The notes under the pieces were generated by a model. It saw only the letters and a program-made list of their open reading frames with translations, was not told the DNA's origin and searched no databases. Source: Thiogranum sp. (lineage in GTDB: Bacteria > Pseudomonadota > Gammaproteobacteria > DSM-19610). From it: 43,644 nt of DNA. Each line of letters opens with the position of its first letter. Positions within the stretch are counted from its first letter, which is position 1. The position numbers and the translations under genes are program-made. The stretch is taken from the NCBI GenBank assembly GCA_024636585.1, contig JAGXGS010000072.1, positions 1 through 43,644 on the forward strand, read 5' to 3'. This document shows positions 1 to 8,171 of the stretch, in pieces.

Positions 1-1349
1 AACGGATCCTGAAAGATAATCTGAAAATCGGCACGCCGCCGTCGCAGCGCCTCGCCTTTGAGCTGCGTCAGTTCGGTACCTTCGAAGCGGACCGATCCGC
101 CGGTCGGTTGCAGTAACTGCAGGATACCTTTGCCCGCCGTAGTCTTGCCGCAACCGGACTCACCGACCAGCGCCAGCGTCTGACCGCGTGGAATCGACAG
201 ATCGATACCGTCAACGGCGCGCACCTGCCCGACGACACGTTTGAACAGCCCCTTCTGGATCGGGAAATGAATCTGCAGGGCCTTTACCTCCAGCAGTTCC
301 CGAGCCTCACCCGGTTTCGATGCACCAGGCGCATTCACTGTCTTTGCCGGTTCAGGCGCGGCTTGGGGCGGCGACAGACCGGGGTCAGCGAGATGGCAGC
401 GCACTCCGTCGCCACCAGTCTCCCCGAACCAGCCGGGTATCCGGTCACTACAGACACTCCAGGCACGGTTGCAGCGGTCAGCGAAGCGGCAACCGCTGAA
501 CGTCTGATCGAGCGCCGGCACTGTGCCGGGAATGACGGTGAGCCGCTGCTCACGTTTACTGCGTTCCGGCAATGCGGCGAACAGCATGCGGCTGTAGGGA
601 TGTTGTGGTGCGCTGAAGAATTGTTCCCGTGGCGCCTGCTCGACAATCTGTCCTGCGTACATCACCGCAACATGATCGGCCATGCCCGCGACGACACCAA
701 GATCGTGGGTTATGAGCAGTACCGCCATGCCGCGCTCCTGCTGCAGTTTTTTGATCAGCTCCAGCACCTGCGCCTGAATGGTGACATCCAGGGCAGTGGT
801 CGGTTCGTCGGCTATCAGCAGTTCCGGATCGCCGGCCAGCGCGATGGCGATCATCACCCGCTGTTTCATGCCTCCGGACAGCTGGTGAGGATATTCTCCG
901 TAACGACGATCGGCATCCGGGATACCCACTGCATCGAGCAGTTTCAGCACTTCAGCACGGGCCGGCGCGCCTGTCAGGCCCTTGTGTTGTTCGAGACCCT
1001 CGGCAATTTGCGCGCCGATGCTCATCACCGGGTTCAACGAGGTCTGCGGCTCCTGAAAAATCATTGCAATACGCCCGCCGCGCACCCTGCGCATTTCGGT
1101 CTCCGATAATGCCAGCAGCTCCTCGCCCTGCAGGCAAACGGATCCGCCTGCGACTTTCCCGGTCGGCTGTGGCAGCAGGCGCAGTAGCGCCAGCGCGGTC
1201 ATCGACTTTCCGCAGCCGGATTCACCAAGCAGCGCGAAGGTCTCGCCACGCCGAATCTGCAGACTGATACCATCGACCGGTCGCACCACGCCGCCGCTGG
1301 CGCCGATGCGAACTTTCAGGTCAGTCACTTCCAATAGTGCATCTGTCAT
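1..1349 (-). CDS. yejF: Peptide ABC transporter, dual ATP-binding protein (YejF-like), 3' end cut off by window
   Basis: Energises import of peptides through the two permeases encoded just upstream, on the cytoplasmic face of the membrane. Translating the minus strand from the ATG at 1349 gives an open frame of 449 codons that runs off the window. It holds two ABC domains in tandem. The first has Walker A GESGCGKS (residues 42-49), a Q-loop in [11 protein letters not shown], signature LSGGMKQRV and Walker [13 protein letters not shown]. After a cysteine-containing oligopeptide-type extension, the second begins near residue 350 with another GESGCGKT and stops at a second Q-loop (IFQDP). E. coli YejF is about 530 residues, so roughly 80 are missing. 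The start lies 3 bp after the yejE stop, so it is the last gene of a four-gene operon. The family is certain; the substrate, called peptide, is inferred from domain type and partners. Confidence 0.9.
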   Translation of the reverse strand, partial: MTDALLEVTDLKVRIGASGGVVRPVDGISLQIRRGETFALLGESGCGKSMTALALLRLLPQPTGKVAGGSVCLQGEELLALSETEMRRVRGGRIAMIFQEPQTSLNPVMSIGAQIAEGLEQHKGLTGAPARAEVLKLLDAVGIPDADRRYGEYPHQLSGGMKQRVMIAIALAGDPELLIADEPTTALDVTIQAQVLELIKKLQQERGMAVLLITHDLGVVAGMADHVAVMYAGQIVEQAPREQFFSAPQHPYSRMLFAALPERSKREQRLTVIPGTVPALDQTFSGCRFADRCNRAWSVCSDRIPGWFGETGGDGVRCHLADPGLSPPQAAPEPAKTVNAPGASKPGEARELLEVKALQIHFPIQKGLFKRVVGQVRAVDGIDLSIPRGQTLALVGESGCGKTTAGKGILQLLQPTGGSVRFEGTELTQLKGEALRRRRADFQIIFQDP

Positions 1350-1352
1350 AAC

Positions 1353-2759
1353 TTACCGCCGCAAACGCGGATCGAAGGCATCGCGCACCACGTCCGAAAA
1401 CAGGTTGGCCGCCAGCACCAGTGTAAACATGAAAGTGAACGCCGCCAGCAGCGACCACCAGACCATCGGTTCGCGCGCCATCTCCAGGCGCGCGGTATTG
1501 ATCATGTTGCCCCAGCTCATCGTGGTCGGATCGACACCGACACCGACATAGGACAGCACCGCCTCGGCAAGCACCAGGCCACTGAAGTCGATCACCACTG
1601 CAATCAATACCAGGTGCACAAGATTGGGCAACAGGTGGCGCACCAGAATAGTGGCGCGCGATACTCCGAACGCCGTCGCAGCCTGCACATAGTCGAGTTC
1701 GCGCAGCTTCAGCGTCTCGCCGCGCAGCAATCGGCACAGGCCCGTCCAGCTGGTGATACCGAGAATCAGGCACAGGAACAGCAGGCGCAAATCAGCGCGC
1801 TCGGCCATGGTCTCGAACAACTCGGGATGATTGGCGATGTAGACCTGCATCATCAGCACGGCCGCGGCAATCAGCAACACCGCTGGAATAGAGTTCAACG
1901 TGGTATAGAGGTACTGGATGACATCGTCGACCCAGCCACGGAAATAACCTGCCATCATGCCAAGCGATACTGCGAACGGCAACATGACCAGTGTTGTCAG
2001 GGTACCGATGACCAGTCCGGTGCGAATACTTTTGATAGCCTGGTACAGCACATCCTTGCCGACTTTATCCGTGCCGAACACATGCCAGGCAGCGGAAAAA
2101 TTCGCGATCAGCAGCATTACCAGCGTCAGCACCGTCAGTGCGCCGAGCGTAGTCCGCCAGGGCAGTTCAGCGCGCCCCATCAGCATCATGCGCAACGCCG
2201 CGCTAACCGCAACATTCCGTTTCCGTGCCAGCCGCAACGCCAGCAGCAGACCGACTGCGAGCATTACGATCAGTGTCTGCAACAGCGAGATCACCAGACG
2301 CTCGACGATGTCGGCCGTCCGATCTGCCTGCGGGTCCGCCAGATGCGCGCCACCGTATTTCAGGCGTGGTGTTACGCGCATGCTTTCGCCATCCTCTCCC
2401 ACGACAGTCTCTTTGGTGTAGAGATGCGTTGCGAACGGCGCAGAATAGGTCTTTTCATCCTGATAGCGCATCGGACCCAGGAGCAGGTCCAGTACACTTA
2501 ACACATTGCCGGAATACTGCACCTCCTGCTGTGCATCCTGGCTCGGCAAGGCTTCCCTGAAATGCAGTGAATCGAGAAGGCCGGTGACGGTATAGGCGCT
2601 CAGCACGACCAGGGAGGCCATTGCCATACGACTGCGCACCACCTGCCGCCAGGGCGCACGCAAATGTTCTTTCTTGCGCGCATACACAGCAAAGATCGTC
2701 ACCACCGCAACCAGTGCGAACACCAGCGCATCGGTCCAGAGGATGACAGGCTGGATCAT
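1353..2759 (-). CDS. yejE: Peptide ABC transporter permease (YejE/DppC-like) with long N-terminal extension
   Basis: Inner-membrane permease of a binding-protein-dependent peptide importer. At 468 residues it is much longer than a usual DppC-type permease (about 300-340). The extra length is N-terminal: a first membrane segment near residues 8-26, a second near 45-63, a soluble stretch of about 90 residues, then a third segment near 155-175. The conserved transport core follows, with the cytoplasmic loop that contacts the ATPase (AATAFGVSRATILVRHLLPN) and the typical ending SWGNMI...FSDVVRDAFDPRLRR. Its ATG overlaps the stop of the upstream permease as ATGA (2756-2759), implying coupled translation. 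The permease assignment is firm. The role of the N-terminal extension is unknown. Confidence 0.88.
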   Translation of the reverse strand: MIQPVILWTDALVFALVAVVTIFAVYARKKEHLRAPWRQVVRSRMAMASLVVLSAYTVTGLLDSLHFREALPSQDAQQEVQYSGNVLSVLDLLLGPMRYQDEKTYSAPFATHLYTKETVVGEDGESMRVTPRLKYGGAHLADPQADRTADIVERLVISLLQTLIVMLAVGLLLALRLARKRNVAVSAALRMMLMGRAELPWRTTLGALTVLTLVMLLIANFSAAWHVFGTDKVGKDVLYQAIKSIRTGLVIGTLTTLVMLPFAVSLGMMAGYFRGWVDDVIQYLYTTLNSIPAVLLIAAAVLMMQVYIANHPELFETMAERADLRLLFLCLILGITSWTGLCRLLRGETLKLRELDYVQAATAFGVSRATILVRHLLPNLVHLVLIAVVIDFSGLVLAEAVLSYVGVGVDPTTMSWGNMINTARLEMAREPMVWWSLLAAFTFMFTLVLAANLFSDVVRDAFDPRLRR

Positions 2760-3733
2760 GACAGGCGAATCCTCGGATCGACCAGCGTGTATGAAACATC
2801 AGTCAACAGCAGGCCAAGGATATACAGCACCGAACCGAGGAACACCATGGCGCGCACGATGGCAAAGTCCTGGTTCTGAATGGCATCGATGGTATAGCTT
2901 CCGAGCCCCGGTATACCGAAGAAGGATTCCAGTATCAGGTTGCCCATGAACAGGGTAGGCAGCACCACCACGACACCCGTCAGGATCGGCACCATGGCGT
3001 TCTTGAGCACGTGCCTGAACAACAGGCGAGTTTCCGGCAGCCCCTTGGCACGCGCGGTGCGCACATAGTCCCTGTTGATTTCCTCGAGGAAAATAGTGCG
3101 ATACCAACGGCTGCTGGCGCCGATGCCGGCAAACACACCGATGGCGATTGGCAACAGCACAAAGCGCCAGGCGAGCCAGCCCGGTTCATACCCGGATACC
3201 GGCACCAGGTGAAACACCTTGCTGAACAGATATTGACCGCCAATGATATAGAACAGCCCGGAAATCGACATCAGGATCACGCACAGGATGACGCCGGACA
3301 GGTCCAGATAACTGCCGCGAAAAAACGCCAGTAACATCGCAAAGCTGATATAGACCATCAGTCCGATCACAAACACCGGCAACGCGATTGCCAGACTCGG
3401 CCACATGCGCTGACTGATATCCTGACCGATGTCCCGACCGCTGTCCGAGGTGCCGAAGTCGAACACGAACAGTCGCACTGACTTGTCGAAGAAAATGGTA
3501 TCGGTCACTTTCGCCGTGCCATCCGCAGCCGCATTATACAAAAGCGGCATGTCATATCCGTGTTCGACTTTCCATTTTTCCACAGCCTCCGGCGTCACGC
3601 GCTTCATGCCAAGATGCATGCGCGCCATGTCATCAGGCGTATTGACCACGAAGAACAGCGCGAAGGTAATCAGGTTCACACCGATCAGGATCGGCAATGC
3701 ATACAACGCCCGACGAATAATGTAGGCGAACAT
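2756..3733 (-). CDS. yejB: Peptide ABC transporter permease (YejB/DppB-like)
   Basis: First permease of the peptide importer, 325 residues. I start it at the ATG at 3733 (MFAYIIRRALYALPIL), which overlaps the upstream stop as TGATG. The frame is open further upstream, but that part lies inside the binding-protein gene and is not permease-like. Membrane segment 1 is at residues 8-28. A periplasmic loop of about 90 residues follows, then the transport core with the ATPase-contact loop RTARAKGLPETRLLFRHVLK and the family sequence GNLILESFFGIPGLG. It forms the channel together with the YejE-like subunit. Nothing appears truncated. Confidence 0.9.
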   Translation of the reverse strand: MFAYIIRRALYALPILIGVNLITFALFFVVNTPDDMARMHLGMKRVTPEAVEKWKVEHGYDMPLLYNAAADGTAKVTDTIFFDKSVRLFVFDFGTSDSGRDIGQDISQRMWPSLAIALPVFVIGLMVYISFAMLLAFFRGSYLDLSGVILCVILMSISGLFYIIGGQYLFSKVFHLVPVSGYEPGWLAWRFVLLPIAIGVFAGIGASSRWYRTIFLEEINRDYVRTARAKGLPETRLLFRHVLKNAMVPILTGVVVVLPTLFMGNLILESFFGIPGLGSYTIDAIQNQDFAIVRAMVFLGSVLYILGLLLTDVSYTLVDPRIRLS

Positions 3734-5952
3734 CAGCGCCTGGCCTCCAGTGCACGCTGACGCTCGTGACGTCGATACCCGATCACCGCCGGCAGCACTG
3801 CCATCACCAGCACCAGGGCCACCAGCCCCAGCGGCCAGACAACCGGCTGATTCCACCGGGTGCGCAATTCCTGCCTGAGCTGCGGATCGATACGCCGATA
3901 TTTGAGGGTGTTGTTTGCCATCAGGTTGGCCTCGGCGTTGTGATACCAGGCGTGAAAAAGGACAAACTGCTTGGGATGAAAACCGAAAACCCAGGGTGCA
4001 TCACGGCGCAGGATTTCGACCATGTCATCGATCACTCGCTGACGTTCCGATCCGTTGTCCATGTTTTTCATGCGCTCGAACAGGCGGTCATACTCGGCGT
4101 TCACATAGTTCGAGGCGTTCTCGCCATTGTCTTTAGCCTTGCTGTTGTTTCCATACAGCAGAAACAGAAAATTCTCGGGGTCCGGGTAGTCCGCATTCCA
4201 GCCCCACTGGAATATCTGCGCCGTGCCTTTGCGCATCTTGTCCTGGAAACGGTTGTAATCAGTGGCCCGGATCTGCAATTGAATGTTCAGTTTGGAGAAT
4301 TGCTTGCGCAGCCAGTTCAGGCGCGCACTGTCATCGGGGCCACCACCGGTAGTGTCGAAAAACAGCGCCAGCGGTTTGCCGGTCTCAACATCGCGACCGT
4401 CAGGATAGCCGGCCTCGGCGAGCAATCGGCGGGCCTCTTCCAGAGGTCGGCGCTCGGCACCGCGTCCGGTCCAGTCGTATACGTACGGGTTGACGCCCTC
4501 CCGTCCCTCGCGGTGACCGAAGATCTCCGGTGGCAGGGGACCCTGCGCCGGTATGCCGCGGCCGTTGGCGAAAATGGAAATATATTCCTCATAGTCGACT
4601 GCAATGGAAATTGCGCGACGCAGCAGGCGTGCGCGTTCACTGTCGCCGCCGATCACCGGATCAAGCATGTTGAAACCCATGTAAGAGATCGAGGTCGACA
4701 CGGTTGTGTTGAGCTGAATTCCCTTTGCGCGCAGTTCCGGGGTCAATGAAACATCACCGCCGCCGCCGATCTGGATCGCCTGGTCGAAGCTGTCGGAACT
4801 CACGCCCGAGACATCGTAATAACCCTGCAGGAACTTGTTCCAGGTCGGAATGCTTTCTTTTTCCAGGCTGTAAATCACCTTGTCTATCAGCGGCAGTTCG
4901 CGGCCCGCATCAGTGAGTTTGCCCGCTTCCCGGTCGCCTGGCTGGCCTTCGAGAGGAAACTGCTCGCCGTGAAAATTGGGATTGCGCTCCAGAATCATCT
5001 GGCGATTGGGATTGTTCACCGTAAGCATGTAAGGACCGGTTCCCAGCGGATACCAGTCCAGCGAGATATTCCGCTCTTTCATCCCCGGCTGTGTATAGAA
5101 ACGCTCCGCTTCCCAGGGCACGGGCGCAAAGAACGGCATTGCCAGCCAGTACACGAACTGCGGATACTTGCCCTGAATTTTTACCCGGTACCGGTACCGA
5201 TCCAGCACCTCGACGCCCGCCAGCGGATAATCCGCAAGATTCAGATACACCGGCTCGTCTGCGGATTGACTCTGCTGTTGCCGGGCATGGGCTTTCGCCA
5301 GCGTGTCCGCATAATCCTCGAGGCCGACGATGTATTCGGACATCAACCCCAGGATCGGCGAATTCAGCCGCGGATGAGCCAGCCGTTTGATCTGATATAC
5401 ATAATCGGCGGCGACCAGCTCGCGGCTGCCGGTGGCAGAGAAATCACGCAGTTCATTGATATCCTTCAGGTCGGATTCCTGCAGATCATGATAGAGGTAC
5501 TCGCCCTGTTCATTCCTTGCCAGCGCCGGATGCGGCTGGTAGCGCACACCGGGTTTGATTTCGATATCGTAGACGCTGATCGCGATGGATTCGACGGGAC
5601 TATCACCGGCCAGGCGTTTGCCTTCGGCATCGAGATAATAGGCCTGTGGCATCTGCGCAGCGGCAAGCGGCTCGAGCTGGTACGGCCGTTTGAGGAAATG
5701 GTACTGCAGGGGCGGTTCGTAGATCTGCCCGGTGAACACAACCTCATTTGAACTGTACGACTGTGCCGGGTCCAGATGGTTCGGTCGCTCGGCGAACGAA
5801 GAGTAAAGAATATTCTCCCCTGCCTGTTCGGGTGGATACGGACTGTTCCAGGGCTGGTCAGTGCACGACCCCATTACCATGAGCAACGGAAGGAATAGCA
5901 TCAATTTAATGACACCGGGGTGAAGCCTGATCAGCGTTGGGAATGCGCGCAT
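3733..5952 (-). CDS. Peptide-binding lipoprotein of ABC transporter (SBP_bac_5 family) with C-terminal membrane helix
   Basis: Extracytoplasmic substrate-binding protein that captures peptides for the permease pair downstream. It is 739 residues, longer than typical family-5 binding proteins (about 520-610). The N-terminus is a lipoprotein signal: basic start, hydrophobic run, then a VMGSC lipobox with Cys30. The body carries family features such as LDPAQSYSSNEVVF near the N-terminus and a late domain with FQWGWNADYPDPENFLFLLYGNN. Unusually, the C-terminus ends in a hydrophobic helix (about residues 701-723, WPLGLVALVLVMAVLPAV) and a basic tail, so the protein could be anchored at both ends. 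No Shine-Dalgarno sequence precedes the ATG, and a TATAAT box lies 8 bases upstream. It is the first gene of the operon and corresponds to yejA by position only. Confidence 0.87.
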   Translation of the reverse strand: MRAFPTLIRLHPGVIKLMLFLPLLMVMGSCTDQPWNSPYPPEQAGENILYSSFAERPNHLDPAQSYSSNEVVFTGQIYEPPLQYHFLKRPYQLEPLAAAQMPQAYYLDAEGKRLAGDSPVESIAISVYDIEIKPGVRYQPHPALARNEQGEYLYHDLQESDLKDINELRDFSATGSRELVAADYVYQIKRLAHPRLNSPILGLMSEYIVGLEDYADTLAKAHARQQQSQSADEPVYLNLADYPLAGVEVLDRYRYRVKIQGKYPQFVYWLAMPFFAPVPWEAERFYTQPGMKERNISLDWYPLGTGPYMLTVNNPNRQMILERNPNFHGEQFPLEGQPGDREAGKLTDAGRELPLIDKVIYSLEKESIPTWNKFLQGYYDVSGVSSDSFDQAIQIGGGGDVSLTPELRAKGIQLNTTVSTSISYMGFNMLDPVIGGDSERARLLRRAISIAVDYEEYISIFANGRGIPAQGPLPPEIFGHREGREGVNPYVYDWTGRGAERRPLEEARRLLAEAGYPDGRDVETGKPLALFFDTTGGGPDDSARLNWLRKQFSKLNIQLQIRATDYNRFQDKMRKGTAQIFQWGWNADYPDPENFLFLLYGNNSKAKDNGENASNYVNAEYDRLFERMKNMDNGSERQRVIDDMVEILRRDAPWVFGFHPKQFVLFHAWYHNAEANLMANNTLKYRRIDPQLRQELRTRWNQPVVWPLGLVALVLVMAVLPAVIGYRRHERQRALEARR

Positions 5953-5987
5953 GAGCGAGCATTATAGAGTGCGACTGCCGGCTTTCA
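5950..5987 (-). promoter_or_regulatory. Candidate promoter giving a leaderless transporter mRNA
   Basis: A perfect TATAAT reads on the minus strand at 5966-5961. The predicted start, about 7 bases downstream, falls at 5954-5952, on or next to the ATG of the binding-protein gene (5952). No good -35 hexamer is visible at 16-18 bases spacing; the best, TGTGAA, matches poorly. The absence of a Shine-Dalgarno sequence fits a leaderless start. This is inference from spacing only. Confidence 0.4.
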
Positions 5988-6060
5988 CAGGCCTTCCCGT
6001 TGGGGTATTTTTCCGGTACCGTAGCGCCATCAAACCAATAACCAGAGGTCAGATACAGCC

Positions 6061-6849
6061 ATGGGATTTCTTAGCGGCAAACGCGCGCTCATTGTCGGAC
6101 TCGCCAGTAATCGCTCCATTGCCTGGGGTATCGCCAAGGCCATGCAGCGGGAAGGCGCCGAACTGGCTTTCACCTATCAGAATGACAAGCTGCGTGACCG
6201 CGTGGAAAAACTGGCAGCGGAATGCGGCACGGAAATCACCGTGCCCTGTGACGTATCGAATGACGAGCAGATCGAAGCGGTATTCGATCATCTGGACAAC
6301 TACTGGGATCACCTCGACATCATTGTGCACTCGGTAGCTTTTGCCCCGCGTGCCGAGCTGGAAGGCGACTATCTGGAATCGGTCAGCCGCGAAGGCTTCC
6401 GCATTGCCCATGAAATCAGTTCCTACAGCTTTTCGGCACTGGCCAAAGCCGGCTGCCGGATGATGGAAGGACGCGACGGTGCAATGTTGACCCTGAGCTA
6501 TTACGGCGCCCAGAAAGCCATGCCCAATTACAATGTGATGGGCCTGGCGAAAGCGAGCCTGGAGGCGAATGTACGCTACATGGCGCAGAGCCTGGGTCCC
6601 GACGGCATCCGCGTCAATGCGGTTTCAGCCGGCCCGATCAAGACTCTGGCTGCAGCCGGAATCACCAATTTCCGCAAGATGCTTACGATGATGGAAAACA
6701 CTGCCCCGCTACGCCGCAATGTGACCATAGAGGAAGTGGGCAATACGGCCGCGTTCCTTTGCTCCGACCTGGCATCCGGCATCACTGGTGAAGTGACTTA
6801 TGTCGACGCGGGTTATAACGCTACGGGTATGCCGCCGCTGGCAGACTGA
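6061..6849 (+). CDS. fabI: Enoyl-[acyl-carrier-protein] reductase (NADH), FabI
   Basis: Reduces trans-2-enoyl-ACP in the last step of each fatty-acid elongation cycle, in the cytoplasm; FabI enzymes are the triclosan target. The 262 residues match FabI closely from end to end. The N-terminal cofactor site is [15 protein letters not shown]. The catalytic series is [19 protein letters not shown], with Tyr147, Tyr157 and Lys164 (Tyr146, Tyr156 and Lys163 in E. coli). The substrate-loop region [13 protein letters not shown] is intact. An AGAGG Shine-Dalgarno lies about 12 bases before the ATG. It is divergent from the transporter operon and ends 11 bp from the convergent symporter gene. I see no clear sigma70 promoter in the 108-bp gap upstream. 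Confidence 0.97.
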   Translation: MGFLSGKRALIVGLASNRSIAWGIAKAMQREGAELAFTYQNDKLRDRVEKLAAECGTEITVPCDVSNDEQIEAVFDHLDNYWDHLDIIVHSVAFAPRAELEGDYLESVSREGFRIAHEISSYSFSALAKAGCRMMEGRDGAMLTLSYYGAQKAMPNYNVMGLAKASLEANVRYMAQSLGPDGIRVNAVSAGPIKTLAAAGITNFRKMLTMMENTAPLRRNVTIEEVGNTAAFLCSDLASGITGEVTYVDAGYNATGMPPLAD

Positions 6850-6860
6850 GCCATTCGAGG

Positions 6861-8150
6861 TCAGGCGGCTTTTTGCACCAGCACGCCCTGCTCGCCCTCG
6901 CTCTTTGCAATCAGAACTGCACCGCAGGAATCACTGAAGACATTCACTGCGGTGCGGAACATGTCCAGTATCCGGTCCACTGCGAGAATCAATCCGATCG
7001 CCTCGATCGGCAAACCGATGGTGGTAAGAATGATGGTTATCGCCACCAGGCTTGCGGCCGGTATGCCGGCGACGCCTATCGATGTCAGCAACGCTACCAT
7101 CACCACAGTGAATTGCGTTACAAAGCTCAGCTCCAGACCGTAGGCCTGAGCGATAAACATCGCGGCCACACATTCATATAAAGCTGTACCATCCATGTTG
7201 ACGGTAGCCCCCAGTGGCAACACGAAACTGGCGGTACGATTCGACACACCGGCATTATCGCGCACACACTCCATGGTCAGCGGCAGTGTTGCCGATGAGG
7301 ATGCCGTGGAAAACGCCGTCAGCAACGCCGGCAACATAGCCCGATAGTGAGCCAGCGGACTGACACCGGCAACGAACTTCAGCACCAGCGGCAATGTCAC
7401 CAGCACATGGAAGGCGAGCGCCAGCAGTACGCTCAGGGTGAAAGTTCCGAGGCTGACCACCAGTTCGTTGAGCTGCTGCGCATCCAGTCCGGCAACGGTT
7501 TTCGCTACCAGTCCGAACACCCCGAGCGGTGCGAACTTCATAATCAACAGGGTAATCTGCATCATCACGTCGTAGACGCCCTGCCAGAAGTTTCCCAGCA
7601 GGATTCCATTTTCGCGCTTGATGCGGGTCATGAAGTACCCGAACATGAGACTGAAGGAGATGATGCCCAGCATCTGCCCTTCGGCAGCCGCCATTACGAT
7701 ATTGGGCGGAAGCATGCTGGTGAAGATACCGGTGAGATCAGACGCAGAGCGGCCCTGAACTTTTTCCGCAACTTCCGCTACCGCGTCCTGATTGAGACCC
7801 AGAACCTCTCCGGCGGGCCGGCCATCGATTATTCCCGGGTTGAGCAGATTCACCAGCAGCAGACCGATCAGAATAGCCGCGAGACTGCTGGCAAGGTAGA
7901 ACAACAGCGTTTTACCGCCCAGCCGGCCCAGATTGCCGGAGCTACCGATGCCAGCCATCCCGGTAATGATGGATGACATGATCAGCGGCACAATGATCAT
8001 CTTCAGGGCATTCAGGAACAGGGTGCCGACGAAGTCATACACGGCGTATGCCTGTACACCCAGAACCGTACCTTCAGTTCCGCTCAGGCGGCCGGCGACT
8101 AACGCCACTATCAGAGCGATCAGAATCTGCCAGTGAAGCTTGAGCTTCAT
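6861..8150 (-). CDS. Cation:dicarboxylate/glutamate symporter (DAACS family, GltP/DctA-like)
   Basis: Inner-membrane secondary transporter that takes up glutamate, aspartate or C4-dicarboxylates with H+ or Na+. At 429 residues it has normal family length. It shows many hydrophobic segments, the serine-rich re-entrant loop STASSSATLP (Ser284-286) and the substrate/cation motif NMDGT (residues 318-322). GltP and DctA cannot be separated by eye, so I give no symbol. Its ATG lies 21 bp after the ppiD stop on the same strand, so it may be read from the ppiD transcript. No strong Shine-Dalgarno is visible. It converges on fabI with 11 bp between the stops and no obvious terminator. Confidence 0.9.
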   Translation of the reverse strand: MKLKLHWQILIALIVALVAGRLSGTEGTVLGVQAYAVYDFVGTLFLNALKMIIVPLIMSSIITGMAGIGSSGNLGRLGGKTLLFYLASSLAAILIGLLLVNLLNPGIIDGRPAGEVLGLNQDAVAEVAEKVQGRSASDLTGIFTSMLPPNIVMAAAEGQMLGIISFSLMFGYFMTRIKRENGILLGNFWQGVYDVMMQITLLIMKFAPLGVFGLVAKTVAGLDAQQLNELVVSLGTFTLSVLLALAFHVLVTLPLVLKFVAGVSPLAHYRAMLPALLTAFSTASSSATLPLTMECVRDNAGVSNRTASFVLPLGATVNMDGTALYECVAAMFIAQAYGLELSFVTQFTVVMVALLTSIGVAGIPAASLVAITIILTTIGLPIEAIGLILAVDRILDMFRTAVNVFSDSCGAVLIAKSEGEQGVLVQKAA

Positions 8151-8171
8151 CAGCTGTTCAGTGTCCCGCGC

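Noticed and set aside
267-1109. Plus-strand open frame opposite the yejF-like gene
   Set aside because: The minus strand encodes both Walker motifs and the ABC signature in one uninterrupted frame; the plus frame is low in hydrophobic structure and motif-free.
3766-4749. Plus-strand open frame opposite the peptide-binding lipoprotein
   Set aside because: Antisense shadow; the minus-strand gene has a lipobox and binding-protein motifs throughout this stretch.
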